A program made the position numbers and the translations under genes. Of a stretch of 5,537 nucleotides of DNA, positions 1 through 5,112 are shown in pieces. Under the pieces are notes generated by a model. It was not told the DNA's origin. It saw nothing but the letters and a program-made list of their open reading frames with translations, and ran no database searches. Position 1 is the stretch's first letter; each line of letters begins with the position of its first letter. Origin of the DNA: DATGUA01 sp035301545 (GTDB taxonomy: Bacteria; Bacillota; Clostridia; Tissierellales; Tissierellaceae); the NCBI GenBank assembly GCA_035301545.1, contig DATGUA010000035.1:1-5537 (forward strand), in the 5' to 3' direction.

Positions 1-1052
1 CCAATACTGCACCAACAGTAACATTAACAGCCACACCAACAAGAACTGTTAAGAATGGTAAATTCTTTGTTGATATTGAGGCAACAGCTACTGATGCAGA
101 CGGAGATGCAACCACTTTGGAATATGAAGGAAGAACCAGCGATAACTATTATTCAGTAGGTACACATACGGTTCGTGTTCGTGCAAAGGATATAGCTGGA
201 GCTTACTCTCCTTGGATGGAAAGGAGCTTTACAATAGTAAATTCAGCACCAACAGTAGCATTAACAGCAACACCTACTAGAACTGTTAAGAATGGTAAAT
301 TTTTCGTTGATATAAAGGTAACAGCCAATGATGCAGACGGAGATGCAACCACTTTGGAATATGAAGGGAAAGCCAGCGATAATTATTATTCAGTAGGCAC
401 ACATACAGTTCGTGTCCGAGCAAGGGATATAGCAGGAGCATACTCCTCTTGGGCAGAAAAGAGCTTTACAATTGCAAACTCAGCACCGACTACTCCTATA
501 ATCACTAGGACACCTAGCGGGAATAGCGTTGCTCCTGGTACTAATGTGACTATTACAGCTAAGAGTACTGATGCAGACAATGATCCAATTACCTATGTTT
601 GGGAGGGACGTAATGCAGAAACACAAGTCTATCCATTAGGGAAAAATACAGTTCGTGTAAAGGCTGTGGATTCTACAGGTGCAGAATCTCCTTGGGCTGC
701 GATTGTATTCTTTGTAGCTGATTCAAACGGTGGTGGGGGTATGACGCTAACTGGTCCTGATTCAGTGATTCTAGAAAATGGATTGGAAGGTGCAACTATT
801 AGTGAATATACATTTACTGTTCCACCAGTAGCAGGACACAGCGGAAGTGATTATGGCCGTGTTCGTGGATATAATGTATTGACCAAACAATGGGATCAGC
901 TTGACTATGGAACAACAAGCAATGGAATAACATTCAGCAAAACTTTAAGTACTGGAGTTTATTCAAAACTAGAATTTTATTATTACACAAACCATAATTG
1001 CATGTACAACAAATCAAATATAACCTATTCAGTAAATTACCATTTTGAATAA
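1..1052 (+). CDS. Repeat-containing surface/pilus-associated protein, 3' part only
   Basis: The open frame enters from the left edge (first full codon at base 3) and ends at TAA 1050-1052, giving 349 visible residues; the start and any signal peptide lie outside. Two tandem 79-residue repeats occupy residues 1-79 and 80-158. Each begins N(T/S)APTV, has a DADGD acidic turn and ends in a GTHTVRVRA strand, D-(I)AGAYS and W...SFTI. A diverged third copy (about 159-240) keeps NSAPT, DADNDP, WEGR, TVRVKAVD and SPW. This is an Ig/PKD-like beta-sandwich pattern. A glycine linker (about 242-246) leads to a distinct C-terminal domain of about 100 residues, rich in Tyr, Thr and Ser, that I do not recognise. 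There is no LPXTG sorting signal and no C-terminal membrane segment. Its place directly upstream of a pilin-like gene and a prepilin peptidase suggests a secreted or pilus-displayed adhesin; that role is inference, while the repeats are directly visible. Confidence 0.85.
   Translation, partial: NTAPTVTLTATPTRTVKNGKFFVDIEATATDADGDATTLEYEGRTSDNYYSVGTHTVRVRAKDIAGAYSPWMERSFTIVNSAPTVALTATPTRTVKNGKFFVDIKVTANDADGDATTLEYEGKASDNYYSVGTHTVRVRARDIAGAYSSWAEKSFTIANSAPTTPIITRTPSGNSVAPGTNVTITAKSTDADNDPITYVWEGRNAETQVYPLGKNTVRVKAVDSTGAESPWAAIVFFVADSNGGGGMTLTGPDSVILENGLEGATISEYTFTVPPVAGHSGSDYGRVRGYNVLTKQWDQLDYGTTSNGITFSKTLSTGVYSKLEFYYYTNHNCMYNKSNITYSVNYHFE
3..239 (+). repeat. Tandem protein-coding repeat, copy 1 (237 bp)
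   Basis: This is the first visible 79-codon unit. It is highly similar in DNA to copy 2 at 240-476, with long identical runs such as those around 43-60 and 93-126. The protein copies differ at about 11 of 79 positions, mostly conservatively. More copies may lie to the left of the window. Confidence 0.85.
240..476 (+). repeat. Tandem protein-coding repeat, copy 2 (237 bp)
   Basis: This second 79-codon unit directly abuts copy 1 with no spacer and has exactly the same length. The two share the PTRTVKNGKFFVDI and DADGDATTLEYEG blocks exactly. Such close copies can recombine and change repeat number. Confidence 0.85.
477..716 (+). repeat. Diverged third copy of the Ig/PKD-like repeat
   Basis: About 80 codons align with copies 1 and 2 at NSAPT, the acidic DAD turn, the WEGR strand, the TVRVKAVD strand and SPW, but DNA similarity is largely lost. 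It is probably an older copy and the last repeat before the glycine linker and C-terminal domain. Confidence 0.7.
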
Positions 1053-1069
1053 AGAGGGGGTCAATTAAT

Positions 1070-1300
1070 ATGGAAAGAGCAATTGAAAAGACAAATAATT
1101 TTATAACAAATAAAGCTATAGCTATAAAATCGGCAACTAGCAATAACAGAGGAGAAGGATATATTGATACAGCTGTAAAAATTCTTATTTCAGTAGTTTT
1201 AGGAGCATTACTTCTTGCAGGGTTATATATGTTATTCGGTGATGTAGTTATGCCAACATTAAATGAGAGAATTACAGATATGTTCAATTATGCAGGTTAA
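1070..1300 (+). CDS. DUF6133 / Flp-pilin-like small membrane protein
   Basis: This 76-residue protein starts at ATG 1070 behind a strong ribosome binding site (GAGGGGG, 1054-1060), 17 bases after the preceding stop. It has a basic, polar N-terminus (1-28), then NNRGEGYIDTAVK, then one hydrophobic segment (about 36-57, ILISVVLGALLLAGLYMLF), and a short tail ending NYAG. The layout matches the DUF6133 family of small clostridial proteins found beside TadV and CpaB genes. The RGEGYID segment just before the hydrophobic helix resembles a class III (Flp) prepilin processing region, so it may be a substrate of the peptidase encoded next. Family membership is from recall of the sequence pattern; the pilin role is inference. 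A terminator-like hairpin follows its stop, as might suit a highly expressed subunit. Confidence 0.8.
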   Translation: MERAIEKTNNFITNKAIAIKSATSNNRGEGYIDTAVKILISVVLGALLLAGLYMLFGDVVMPTLNERITDMFNYAG

Positions 1301-1718
1301 CAGCATCTCACAAGGGGTGCTTTTTTCTTTTCTGCTTTTGGCGGCCTCTTATGCAGATATTAAAAGAAGAGAGATTCCAGATACAGTCTGTGTGCTCCTT
1401 GTATTAGCAGGATTGATGAATTTTAGTTATATAAATCTATTGGGAATATTTGTAGCCTTACCATTTCTCTTAGCAGCAGTACTGAAAGAAAACAGTATCG
1501 GTGGGGGTGATATTAAGCTAACTGCTTCAGCAGGTATTGTCCTTGGGTTTTGGAAGGGGATCTATGGACTGATAATAGGGCTTAGCCTACTGATATTGTT
1601 TTATATAATATTAAAAATCATAGCAGTCATCAGAAAAAAGCAAGTGGCAAAGAACTTATCTATGCCACTTGCTCCCTTTTTAGGGATAGGTTTTATAATC
1701 ATATATTTTATAAATTAG
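1290..1718 (+). CDS. A24-family prepilin peptidase (TadV/CpaA type)
   Basis: This integral membrane aspartic protease would cleave the leader of type IV/Flp-like prepilins. From ATG 1290 it has 142 residues, the usual size for the short TadV/CpaA type without the N-terminal methyltransferase domain of PilD. The first catalytic Asp is in YADIKRREIPD (D23), after the first membrane helix. The second is in GGGDIKL (D74), the GxGD motif. About four hydrophobic segments follow the usual order, with a typical MPLAPFLGIG stretch near the end. ATG 1263 is also in frame, but 1290 gives a normal N-terminus. Either start overlaps the upstream gene (stop 1298-1300) with no clear ribosome binding site, so translational coupling is likely. 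The likely substrate is the pilin-like product encoded just upstream. Confidence 0.88.
   Translation: MQVNSISQGVLFSFLLLAASYADIKRREIPDTVCVLLVLAGLMNFSYINLLGIFVALPFLLAAVLKENSIGGGDIKLTASAGIVLGFWKGIYGLIIGLSLLILFYIILKIIAVIRKKQVAKNLSMPLAPFLGIGFIIIYFIN
1302..1326 (+). terminator. Intragenic terminator-like hairpin after the pilin-like gene
   Basis: AGCATCTC (1302-1309) can pair with GGGGTGCT (1314-1321) through six Watson-Crick and two G-T pairs around an ACAA loop. A run of T follows at once (1321-1326, then C and more T). It begins one base after the stop of the upstream gene yet lies within the first dozen codons of the peptidase gene. It could act as a partial terminator that lowers downstream expression; this is inferred from shape only. 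Confidence 0.5.
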
Positions 1719-1730
1719 GAGGAAAATCAT

Positions 1731-2288
1731 ATGGGATTTTTAAAGAATAGAACAGTAATCGGAGTGGTTTGTATACTACTATCACTTCTTATATGCTTTG
1801 GACTTACACCACTGTTTAATAAAGGTATGAGTCAGAAGACGGAAATTGTAAGGGTAACAAAGGAGATTAAAGCAGGTGATTATATGATAGGTACAATGTT
1901 AGAAGTACCTAGAGCTGCTGTAACAGCAGATGAAATAGCTAGAGAAGCAGATTTTTTTAGCTTTGGAACTAATGATTTAACACAAATGGGTTTTGGATTT
2001 TCAAGAGATGATTCAGGTAAATTCTTAGATGAATATGTAAATAAAGGAATACTTAATGAAAGTCCATTTGAAAGTATAGACCAAAAAGGTGTAGGTAAAT
2101 TAATGAAAATAGCAGTAGAATTAGGACAAAAAACTAGACCAGATATAAAATTAGGAATATGTGGAGAACATGGTGGAGAGCCAAAATCAGTAGAGTTCTG
2201 CCACAATATAGGTTTAGAATACGTATCTTGTTCACCATTTAGAATACCTATAGCAAAATTAGCAGCAGCTCAAGCAGTATTAAGATAA
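1731..2288 (+). CDS. Chimeric ORF: CpaB/RcpC-like N-terminus joined to PPDK C-terminus
   Basis: A 185-residue frame starts at ATG 1731 behind AGGAGG (1717-1722), which overlaps the preceding stop. Residues 1-50 look like the start of a clostridial CpaB/RcpC SAF-domain protein: a short basic stretch, one membrane anchor (about 8-28, VIGVVCILLSLLICFG), then TEIVRVTKEIKAGD, the opening strand of a SAF domain. From residue 51 it becomes the C-terminal end of pyruvate phosphate dikinase: GTMLEVPRAA, FFSFGTNDLTQM, GFSRDDSGKF, GICGEHGGEP with the catalytic Cys (C144), SVEFCHNIGL, YVSCSPFRIPIAKLAAAQA. A real CpaB is about 250 residues or more and PPDK about 875, so neither protein is complete. The product would be a membrane-tethered piece of TIM barrel lacking the ATP-grasp and phosphohistidine domains, so catalysis is not expected. 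It is a genomic rearrangement or an assembly join; I cannot tell which from the sequence. Confidence 0.8.
   Translation: MGFLKNRTVIGVVCILLSLLICFGLTPLFNKGMSQKTEIVRVTKEIKAGDYMIGTMLEVPRAAVTADEIAREADFFSFGTNDLTQMGFGFSRDDSGKFLDEYVNKGILNESPFESIDQKGVGKLMKIAVELGQKTRPDIKLGICGEHGGEPKSVEFCHNIGLEYVSCSPFRIPIAKLAAAQAVLR
1881..2288 (+). pseudogene. ppdK: 3' remnant of ppdK (pyruvate, phosphate dikinase)
   Basis: PPDK interconverts pyruvate, ATP and phosphate with PEP, AMP and pyrophosphate. This piece covers about the last 135 codons, the end of the PEP/pyruvate-binding TIM barrel. It includes the NDLTQ motif, the GICGEHGG loop with the catalytic cysteine, and the CSPFR-IPIA-LAAAQA ending. The stop (TAA 2286-2288) falls where PPDK proteins normally end, and a terminator follows, so the right-hand context looks native while roughly 740 N-terminal codons are missing. 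It is open only because it is in frame with the cpaB-like start at 1731. The exact junction lies between about 1878 and 1890. Confidence 0.85.
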
Positions 2289-2304
2289 ATTACTATATAA
2301 TATG

Positions 2305-2337
2305 AAAATCAGACCTCAAATTTGAGGTCTGATTTTT
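2305..2337. terminator. Bidirectional intrinsic terminator (perfect 32-bp palindrome)
   Basis: AAAATCAGACCTCAAA (2305-2320) is followed directly by its exact reverse complement (2321-2336). The hairpin has a GC-rich core (CAGACCTC) with T tracts on both strands. It lies 16 bases past the ppdK remnant stop and 2 bases past the stop of the convergent LysM gene, so it should end transcription from both sides. Confidence 0.9.
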
Positions 2338-2338
2338 A

Positions 2339-3346
2339 TTATCTTGGTACACAAATAACTTGATCTATTTGTAAATTATTAGGATTTATACCAGGATTAA
2401 CTCTTATTATTTCTTCAACAGTAGTATTATATTCTCTAGCTATCTTATACAGACTATCTCCTCTAACAACCCTATAAGGGAAAGTACCTGATGGACAGTC
2501 ATCCTTAGGTGGAGTTATATCTCCTTTACATAATGCATTCCAAGTTTTTGGACCTACTATACCATCTCTAGTTAAATTTGCACTTCTTTGGAAATTTATA
2601 ACTGCTCTTTCTGTTTGATCTCCAAATATACCGTCTACAGCCCCAGGATTAAAACCTGCATCTTTTAGACGTTCTTGTAATTCTACAACATAGGATCCTC
2701 TACTACCTTTTCTAAGGGTGGGATTGTTAGAACAATCATTATCATCAGATGATGAAGGTATACAAATAACTTGACCTATTTGTAATCTATTAGGGTCCAT
2801 ACCAGGATTAGCTTTTAATATAGCTTCTACAGTAGTATTATATTGATTAGCTAATCTATATGGATTATCTCCTGATCTTATTGTGTATGCAAATGTGCCT
2901 GATGGACATCTGTCACCTGGTGGTCTAGTACTACAATCTTCACCTAAAGCAGTCCAAGTATTTACACCTACTATTCCATCTGGTGTTAAGTTTTCACTTC
3001 TTTGGAAAGCAATAACTGCTCTTTGTGTTTGAGGGCCAAATATACCATCTATAGAACCAGGATTAAACCCTTCTTCACGTAAAAGTCTTTGTAGTCTGCG
3101 AACATCAGAACCTTGGCTACCCATTCTAAGAGTAGGACATTTAGAACTAGATGGTGGAGTAGATGTAGATGAAGGTATACAAATATTTTGCCCTATAAAT
3201 AATCTATCAGGATCTACTCCTGGATTAGCCTTTAATAATTCATCTACTGACACATTATGAGATTTTGCTAGCATAAAAAAGGTATCTCCTGCCCTTATAG
3301 TATAAGGATTAGAACCAGCTGGACATTGATTTCTATTATTATTCAT
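2339..3346 (-). CDS. LysM / peptidoglycan-binding multidomain protein, probably spore-associated
   Basis: The 335-residue product alternates LysM (about 14-58), PG_binding_1 (71-135), LysM (153-197), PG_binding_1 (208-272) and LysM (290-334). LysM copies show YTIRAGDTFFMLAK or equivalent, then V..LLKANPG.DP..L.IGQ.ICIP. The PG-binding copies show LR.GS.GS.V..LQ..L, GF.PG..DGIFG..T..AV..FQ and DGIVG..TW.AL. Both families bind the glycan or peptide part of peptidoglycan. No catalytic domain is present. I chose ATG 3346 over ATG 3391 because an AAGGAGG site (3356-3362) lies 9 bases before it. There is no signal peptide or membrane segment, and Cys residues flank the modules (CP.GT..Y). Together these suggest a protein made in the mother cell and placed on the spore cortex or coat, as for SafA-type LysM proteins. 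That location is inference; non-classical export is possible. Confidence 0.88.
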   Translation of the reverse strand: MNNNRNQCPAGSNPYTIRAGDTFFMLAKSHNVSVDELLKANPGVDPDRLFIGQNICIPSSTSTPPSSSKCPTLRMGSQGSDVRRLQRLLREEGFNPGSIDGIFGPQTQRAVIAFQRSENLTPDGIVGVNTWTALGEDCSTRPPGDRCPSGTFAYTIRSGDNPYRLANQYNTTVEAILKANPGMDPNRLQIGQVICIPSSSDDNDCSNNPTLRKGSRGSYVVELQERLKDAGFNPGAVDGIFGDQTERAVINFQRSANLTRDGIVGPKTWNALCKGDITPPKDDCPSGTFPYRVVRGDSLYKIAREYNTTVEEIIRVNPGINPNNLQIDQVICVPR

Positions 3347-3355
3347 TATTAATAT

Positions 3356-3362
3356 CCTCCTT
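3356..3362 (-). promoter_or_regulatory. Ribosome binding site that decides the LysM gene start
   Basis: Reverse-strand AAGGAGG, followed by 9 bases and ATG 3346. The longer in-frame ATG at 3391 has no comparable site, so the 335-residue form is preferred. Confidence 0.75.
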
Positions 3363-3388
3363 TTAAATTTAAAAGTATTATCTAAATT

Positions 3389-3415
3389 CATTTTATGCGA
3401 TAATAATAGATTTGT
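3389..3415 (-). promoter_or_regulatory. Candidate sigma-K-like promoter for the LysM gene
   Basis: On the reverse strand, AC (3415-3414) lies 16 bases before CATAAAATG (3397-3389). This is close to the Bacillus/Clostridium sigma-K pattern of AC, about 16 bases, CATAnnnTA. Transcription would start about 30-35 bases before the chosen start codon. The motif is short and degenerate in AT-rich DNA, so support is weak, though it fits a spore-type product. Confidence 0.3.
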
Positions 3416-3448
3416 GATTATTTATAATATAATTATTATAAAATATGG

Positions 3449-3454
3449 TAGAAT
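3449..3454 (+). promoter_or_regulatory. Possible -10 element for the rRNA methyltransferase gene
   Basis: TAGAAT follows ATATGG, a context common at clostridial -10 boxes, about 40 bases before ATG 3495. No good -35 box is seen 16-18 bases upstream because the region is nearly all A and T. The 148-bp divergent gap (3347-3494) must hold the promoters of both flanking genes. Confidence 0.25.
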
Positions 3455-3494
3455 AGATGAAAGAAGATTAATATACAGGATAATGGAGGGATTT

Positions 3495-4847
3495 ATGATA
3501 TATAAAATTGGAGACGTGGTAGAAGGTAGGATTATAGACTTTACTCATGAAGGAAATGGAGTATTAAAAACAGATGATTTCATAATTTTTGTAAAAGAAG
3601 CATTAATAGGAGATAAAGTAAAGGTAAAGATAGATAAAGTAAAAAAGAACTATGGAGTAGCAACACTAGTAGAAATTCTAGAAGAATCAAAAGATAGAAT
3701 AGATGAACCTATTGATCTAACAGAATCAAGAGGAGGTATTCCCTTAATTGATTATAAATACTCTGAGCAATTAAAATGGAAAACTAATAAGGTCAAAATG
3801 GATTTAAAACGAATAGGTGGATTAAAAGATGTAAAAGTTAAAGATATGATAGGAATGAAAACTCCTTTTAGATATAGAAATCACACCCAAATCCCTGTAG
3901 GACAAGTAAAAGGAAAGCCTATAATAGGATTTTATGAAAAAGGAAGTAGATATATCATAGATATGGAAGGAAGTATACTTCAATCTAAAATTGGGGATAG
4001 AATAATTAGTATTATTAGGAAATGGATGAAAGAATATAATATTCCAATCTATAATAGAAGGAATAGAAAAGGAATACTGAGACATATAGGAATAAGAACT
4101 AATTATAAAGATGAAGCTATGGTTATCCTAGTTACTGGAAGTAATCATTTACCTTATAAATCTGAATTGATTCAAAGTTTAAGGGAAGAAAACATAATAA
4201 GTATATATCAAAATATTAATAAATCTAGATCATCTATGACTTATGGAAAAAAATATAAAAAACTAGATGGAGAGGATACACTATTAGATTATATAGAAGA
4301 TTATAAATTTAAAATATCACCTAATTCTTTCTTCCAAGTAAATAGAAGACAGGCAGAAATACTATATAATAAAGCAAAAGAATATTTAGATTTAAATAAA
4401 GAAGATATAGTATATGATTTATATAGTGGAATTGGTACCATATCCCTATGTATAGCAAATCAAGTAAAAAAGGTATATGGAATAGAAGTAGTAGAAGAAG
4501 CTACAGAAGATGCAGAGATAAATGCTAAACTAAATAATGTAAAAAATGTAGAATTTATCACAGGAAAAGCAGAAGAGATATTTCCTGAAATAATTGAAAA
4601 AAACAGAAGAGCAAATAAAATAATATTAGACCCACCAAGAAAGGGAGTGGAAAAAGAAGTATTAGAAGCAATAACAGAGTTAGAACCAGACACCGTAGTA
4701 TATGTATCGTGTAATTCGTCGACTATGGCTAGAGATGTAAAGGATTTGGTAGATAAAAGATATAAGGTGGTAGAAGTACAACCAGTAGATATGTTTCCCC
4801 ATACAGCTCACGTTGAGAGTATAATTCTGATGACGTATTGTGGTTGA
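3495..4847 (+). CDS. rlmD: 23S rRNA (uracil-5-)-methyltransferase, RlmD/RlmCD (TrmA/RumA) family
   Basis: This SAM-dependent enzyme would place C5-methyl groups on uracil in 23S rRNA (U1939 and/or U747 in E. coli numbering). The 450-residue length is typical. A TRAM RNA-binding domain covers about 1-60. The catalytic half holds PNSFFQVN (276-283), the SAM loop DLYSGIGTISL (308-318), LDPPRKG (378-384), the nucleophile motif VSCNSSTMARD (C406), and HTAHVESI with the general-base Glu (E441). The usual [4Fe-4S] cysteines are missing: the CGGC site reads RGGI (about 79-82), and only C319, C406 and C449 exist in the whole protein. ATG 3495 was chosen because GGAGGG (3485-3490) precedes it closely; upstream in-frame ATGs give an extension unlike the family. 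Whether it acts like RlmD, RlmCD or TrmA cannot be settled from sequence, so the symbol is provisional. Confidence 0.88.
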   Translation: MIYKIGDVVEGRIIDFTHEGNGVLKTDDFIIFVKEALIGDKVKVKIDKVKKNYGVATLVEILEESKDRIDEPIDLTESRGGIPLIDYKYSEQLKWKTNKVKMDLKRIGGLKDVKVKDMIGMKTPFRYRNHTQIPVGQVKGKPIIGFYEKGSRYIIDMEGSILQSKIGDRIISIIRKWMKEYNIPIYNRRNRKGILRHIGIRTNYKDEAMVILVTGSNHLPYKSELIQSLREENIISIYQNINKSRSSMTYGKKYKKLDGEDTLLDYIEDYKFKISPNSFFQVNRRQAEILYNKAKEYLDLNKEDIVYDLYSGIGTISLCIANQVKKVYGIEVVEEATEDAEINAKLNNVKNVEFITGKAEEIFPEIIEKNRRANKIILDPPRKGVEKEVLEAITELEPDTVVYVSCNSSTMARDVKDLVDKRYKVVEVQPVDMFPHTAHVESIILMTYCG

Positions 4848-4877
4848 AAGGAGAAAAAGTAGGGTTCGACCACAATA
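4836..4877 (+). other. Hairpin overlapping the methyltransferase stop codon
   Basis: TATTGTGGTTGAA (4836-4848) can pair with TTCGACCACAATA (4865-4877): 12 Watson-Crick pairs and one G-T around a 16-base loop. No T tract follows. The second arm could instead pair (ACCAC with GTGGT at 4882-4886) in an exclusive alternative. It may protect the mRNA 3' end or be chance. Confidence 0.35.
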
Positions 4878-4901
4878 TATAGTGGTTTCGGGATAGAATT
4901 T

Positions 4902-4943
4902 GGGTCAAAAATCGGCTAAAAAACACCGATTTTTGACCCTTTT
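4902..4943 (+). terminator. Intrinsic terminator after the methyltransferase gene
   Basis: GGGTCAAAAATCGG (4902-4915) pairs perfectly over 14 bases with CCGATTTTTGACCC (4926-4939), with a 10-base A-rich loop and TTTT (4940-4943). It lies 54 bases after the stop and separates this gene from the acetyltransferase gene. Confidence 0.85.
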
Positions 4944-5010
4944 AAATAGGACATTTGACAGATGACATTGGATAATTGGAGATATAGGAAGAGTAAATGG
5001 TTAAATTTGG
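4944..5010. other. Short intergenic gap with nothing identified
   Basis: Between the terminator and the acetyltransferase promoter I see no gene, RNA fold or strong repeat. Reverse-strand open frames across 4729-5134 lack ribosome binding sites and overlap the terminator and the acetyltransferase gene. Confidence 0.5.
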
Positions 5011-5039
5011 TTGATATTATGGTAGGTGAATTATATACT
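5011..5039 (+). promoter_or_regulatory. Sigma-A-type promoter of the acetyltransferase gene
   Basis: TTGATA (5011-5016) and TATACT (5034-5039) are separated by exactly 17 bases, one mismatch each from consensus. Transcription would start near 5046, giving a leader of about 67 bases. Its position after a strong terminator supports an independent unit. Confidence 0.7.
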
Positions 5040-5086
5040 ATAGATGAACATAGGTAAAATATTGTGCATGTAAAAAGAAAAAGCAA

Positions 5087-5098
5087 ACAACTAGTTGT
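5087..5098. promoter_or_regulatory. Perfect 12-bp palindrome in the acetyltransferase leader
   Basis: ACAACTAGTTGT is its own reverse complement and lies just before the AGGAGG site (5101-5106). It could be an operator or a small hairpin near the ribosome binding site, but a palindrome this short may be chance. Confidence 0.25.
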
Positions 5099-5112
5099 GT
5101 AGGAGGAGAAGC

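Noticed and set aside
386..580. Reverse-strand open frame of 64 codons
   Set aside because: It is a shadow of the repeat-coding strand with no ribosome binding site, and its length reflects the codon use of the forward repeats.
934..1287. Reverse-strand open frame of 117 codons
   Set aside because: It lies opposite two well-supported forward genes, and the hydrophobic content mirrors the forward membrane helix.
1870..1895. Insertion-sequence ends or target duplication at the CpaB-PPDK junction
   Set aside because: No inverted terminal repeats, transposase fragment or direct repeat flank the junction, so an IS-mediated fusion is not supported.
1880..2206. Reverse-strand open frame of 108 codons
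   Set aside because: It is opposite the conserved PPDK segment, with no ribosome binding site or recognisable motif.
2339..3346. Repeated blocks in the LysM gene as a possible CRISPR or mobile repeat
   Set aside because: The repeats are coding duplications of LysM and PG-binding modules with diverged sequence and domain-sized spacing.
3347..3391. Longer N-terminus for the LysM protein (15 extra codons)
   Set aside because: The extra codons run through the AAGGAGG site that clearly serves ATG 3346.
3414..3494. Longer N-terminus for the methyltransferase (27 extra codons)
   Set aside because: The extension overlaps the divergent promoter region, is unlike the family, and a good ribosome binding site directly precedes ATG 3495.
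4860..4873. GGGTTCGA resembling a tRNA T-arm
   Set aside because: No acceptor stem, anticodon arm or D-arm can be built around it, and the bases are better explained by the local hairpin.
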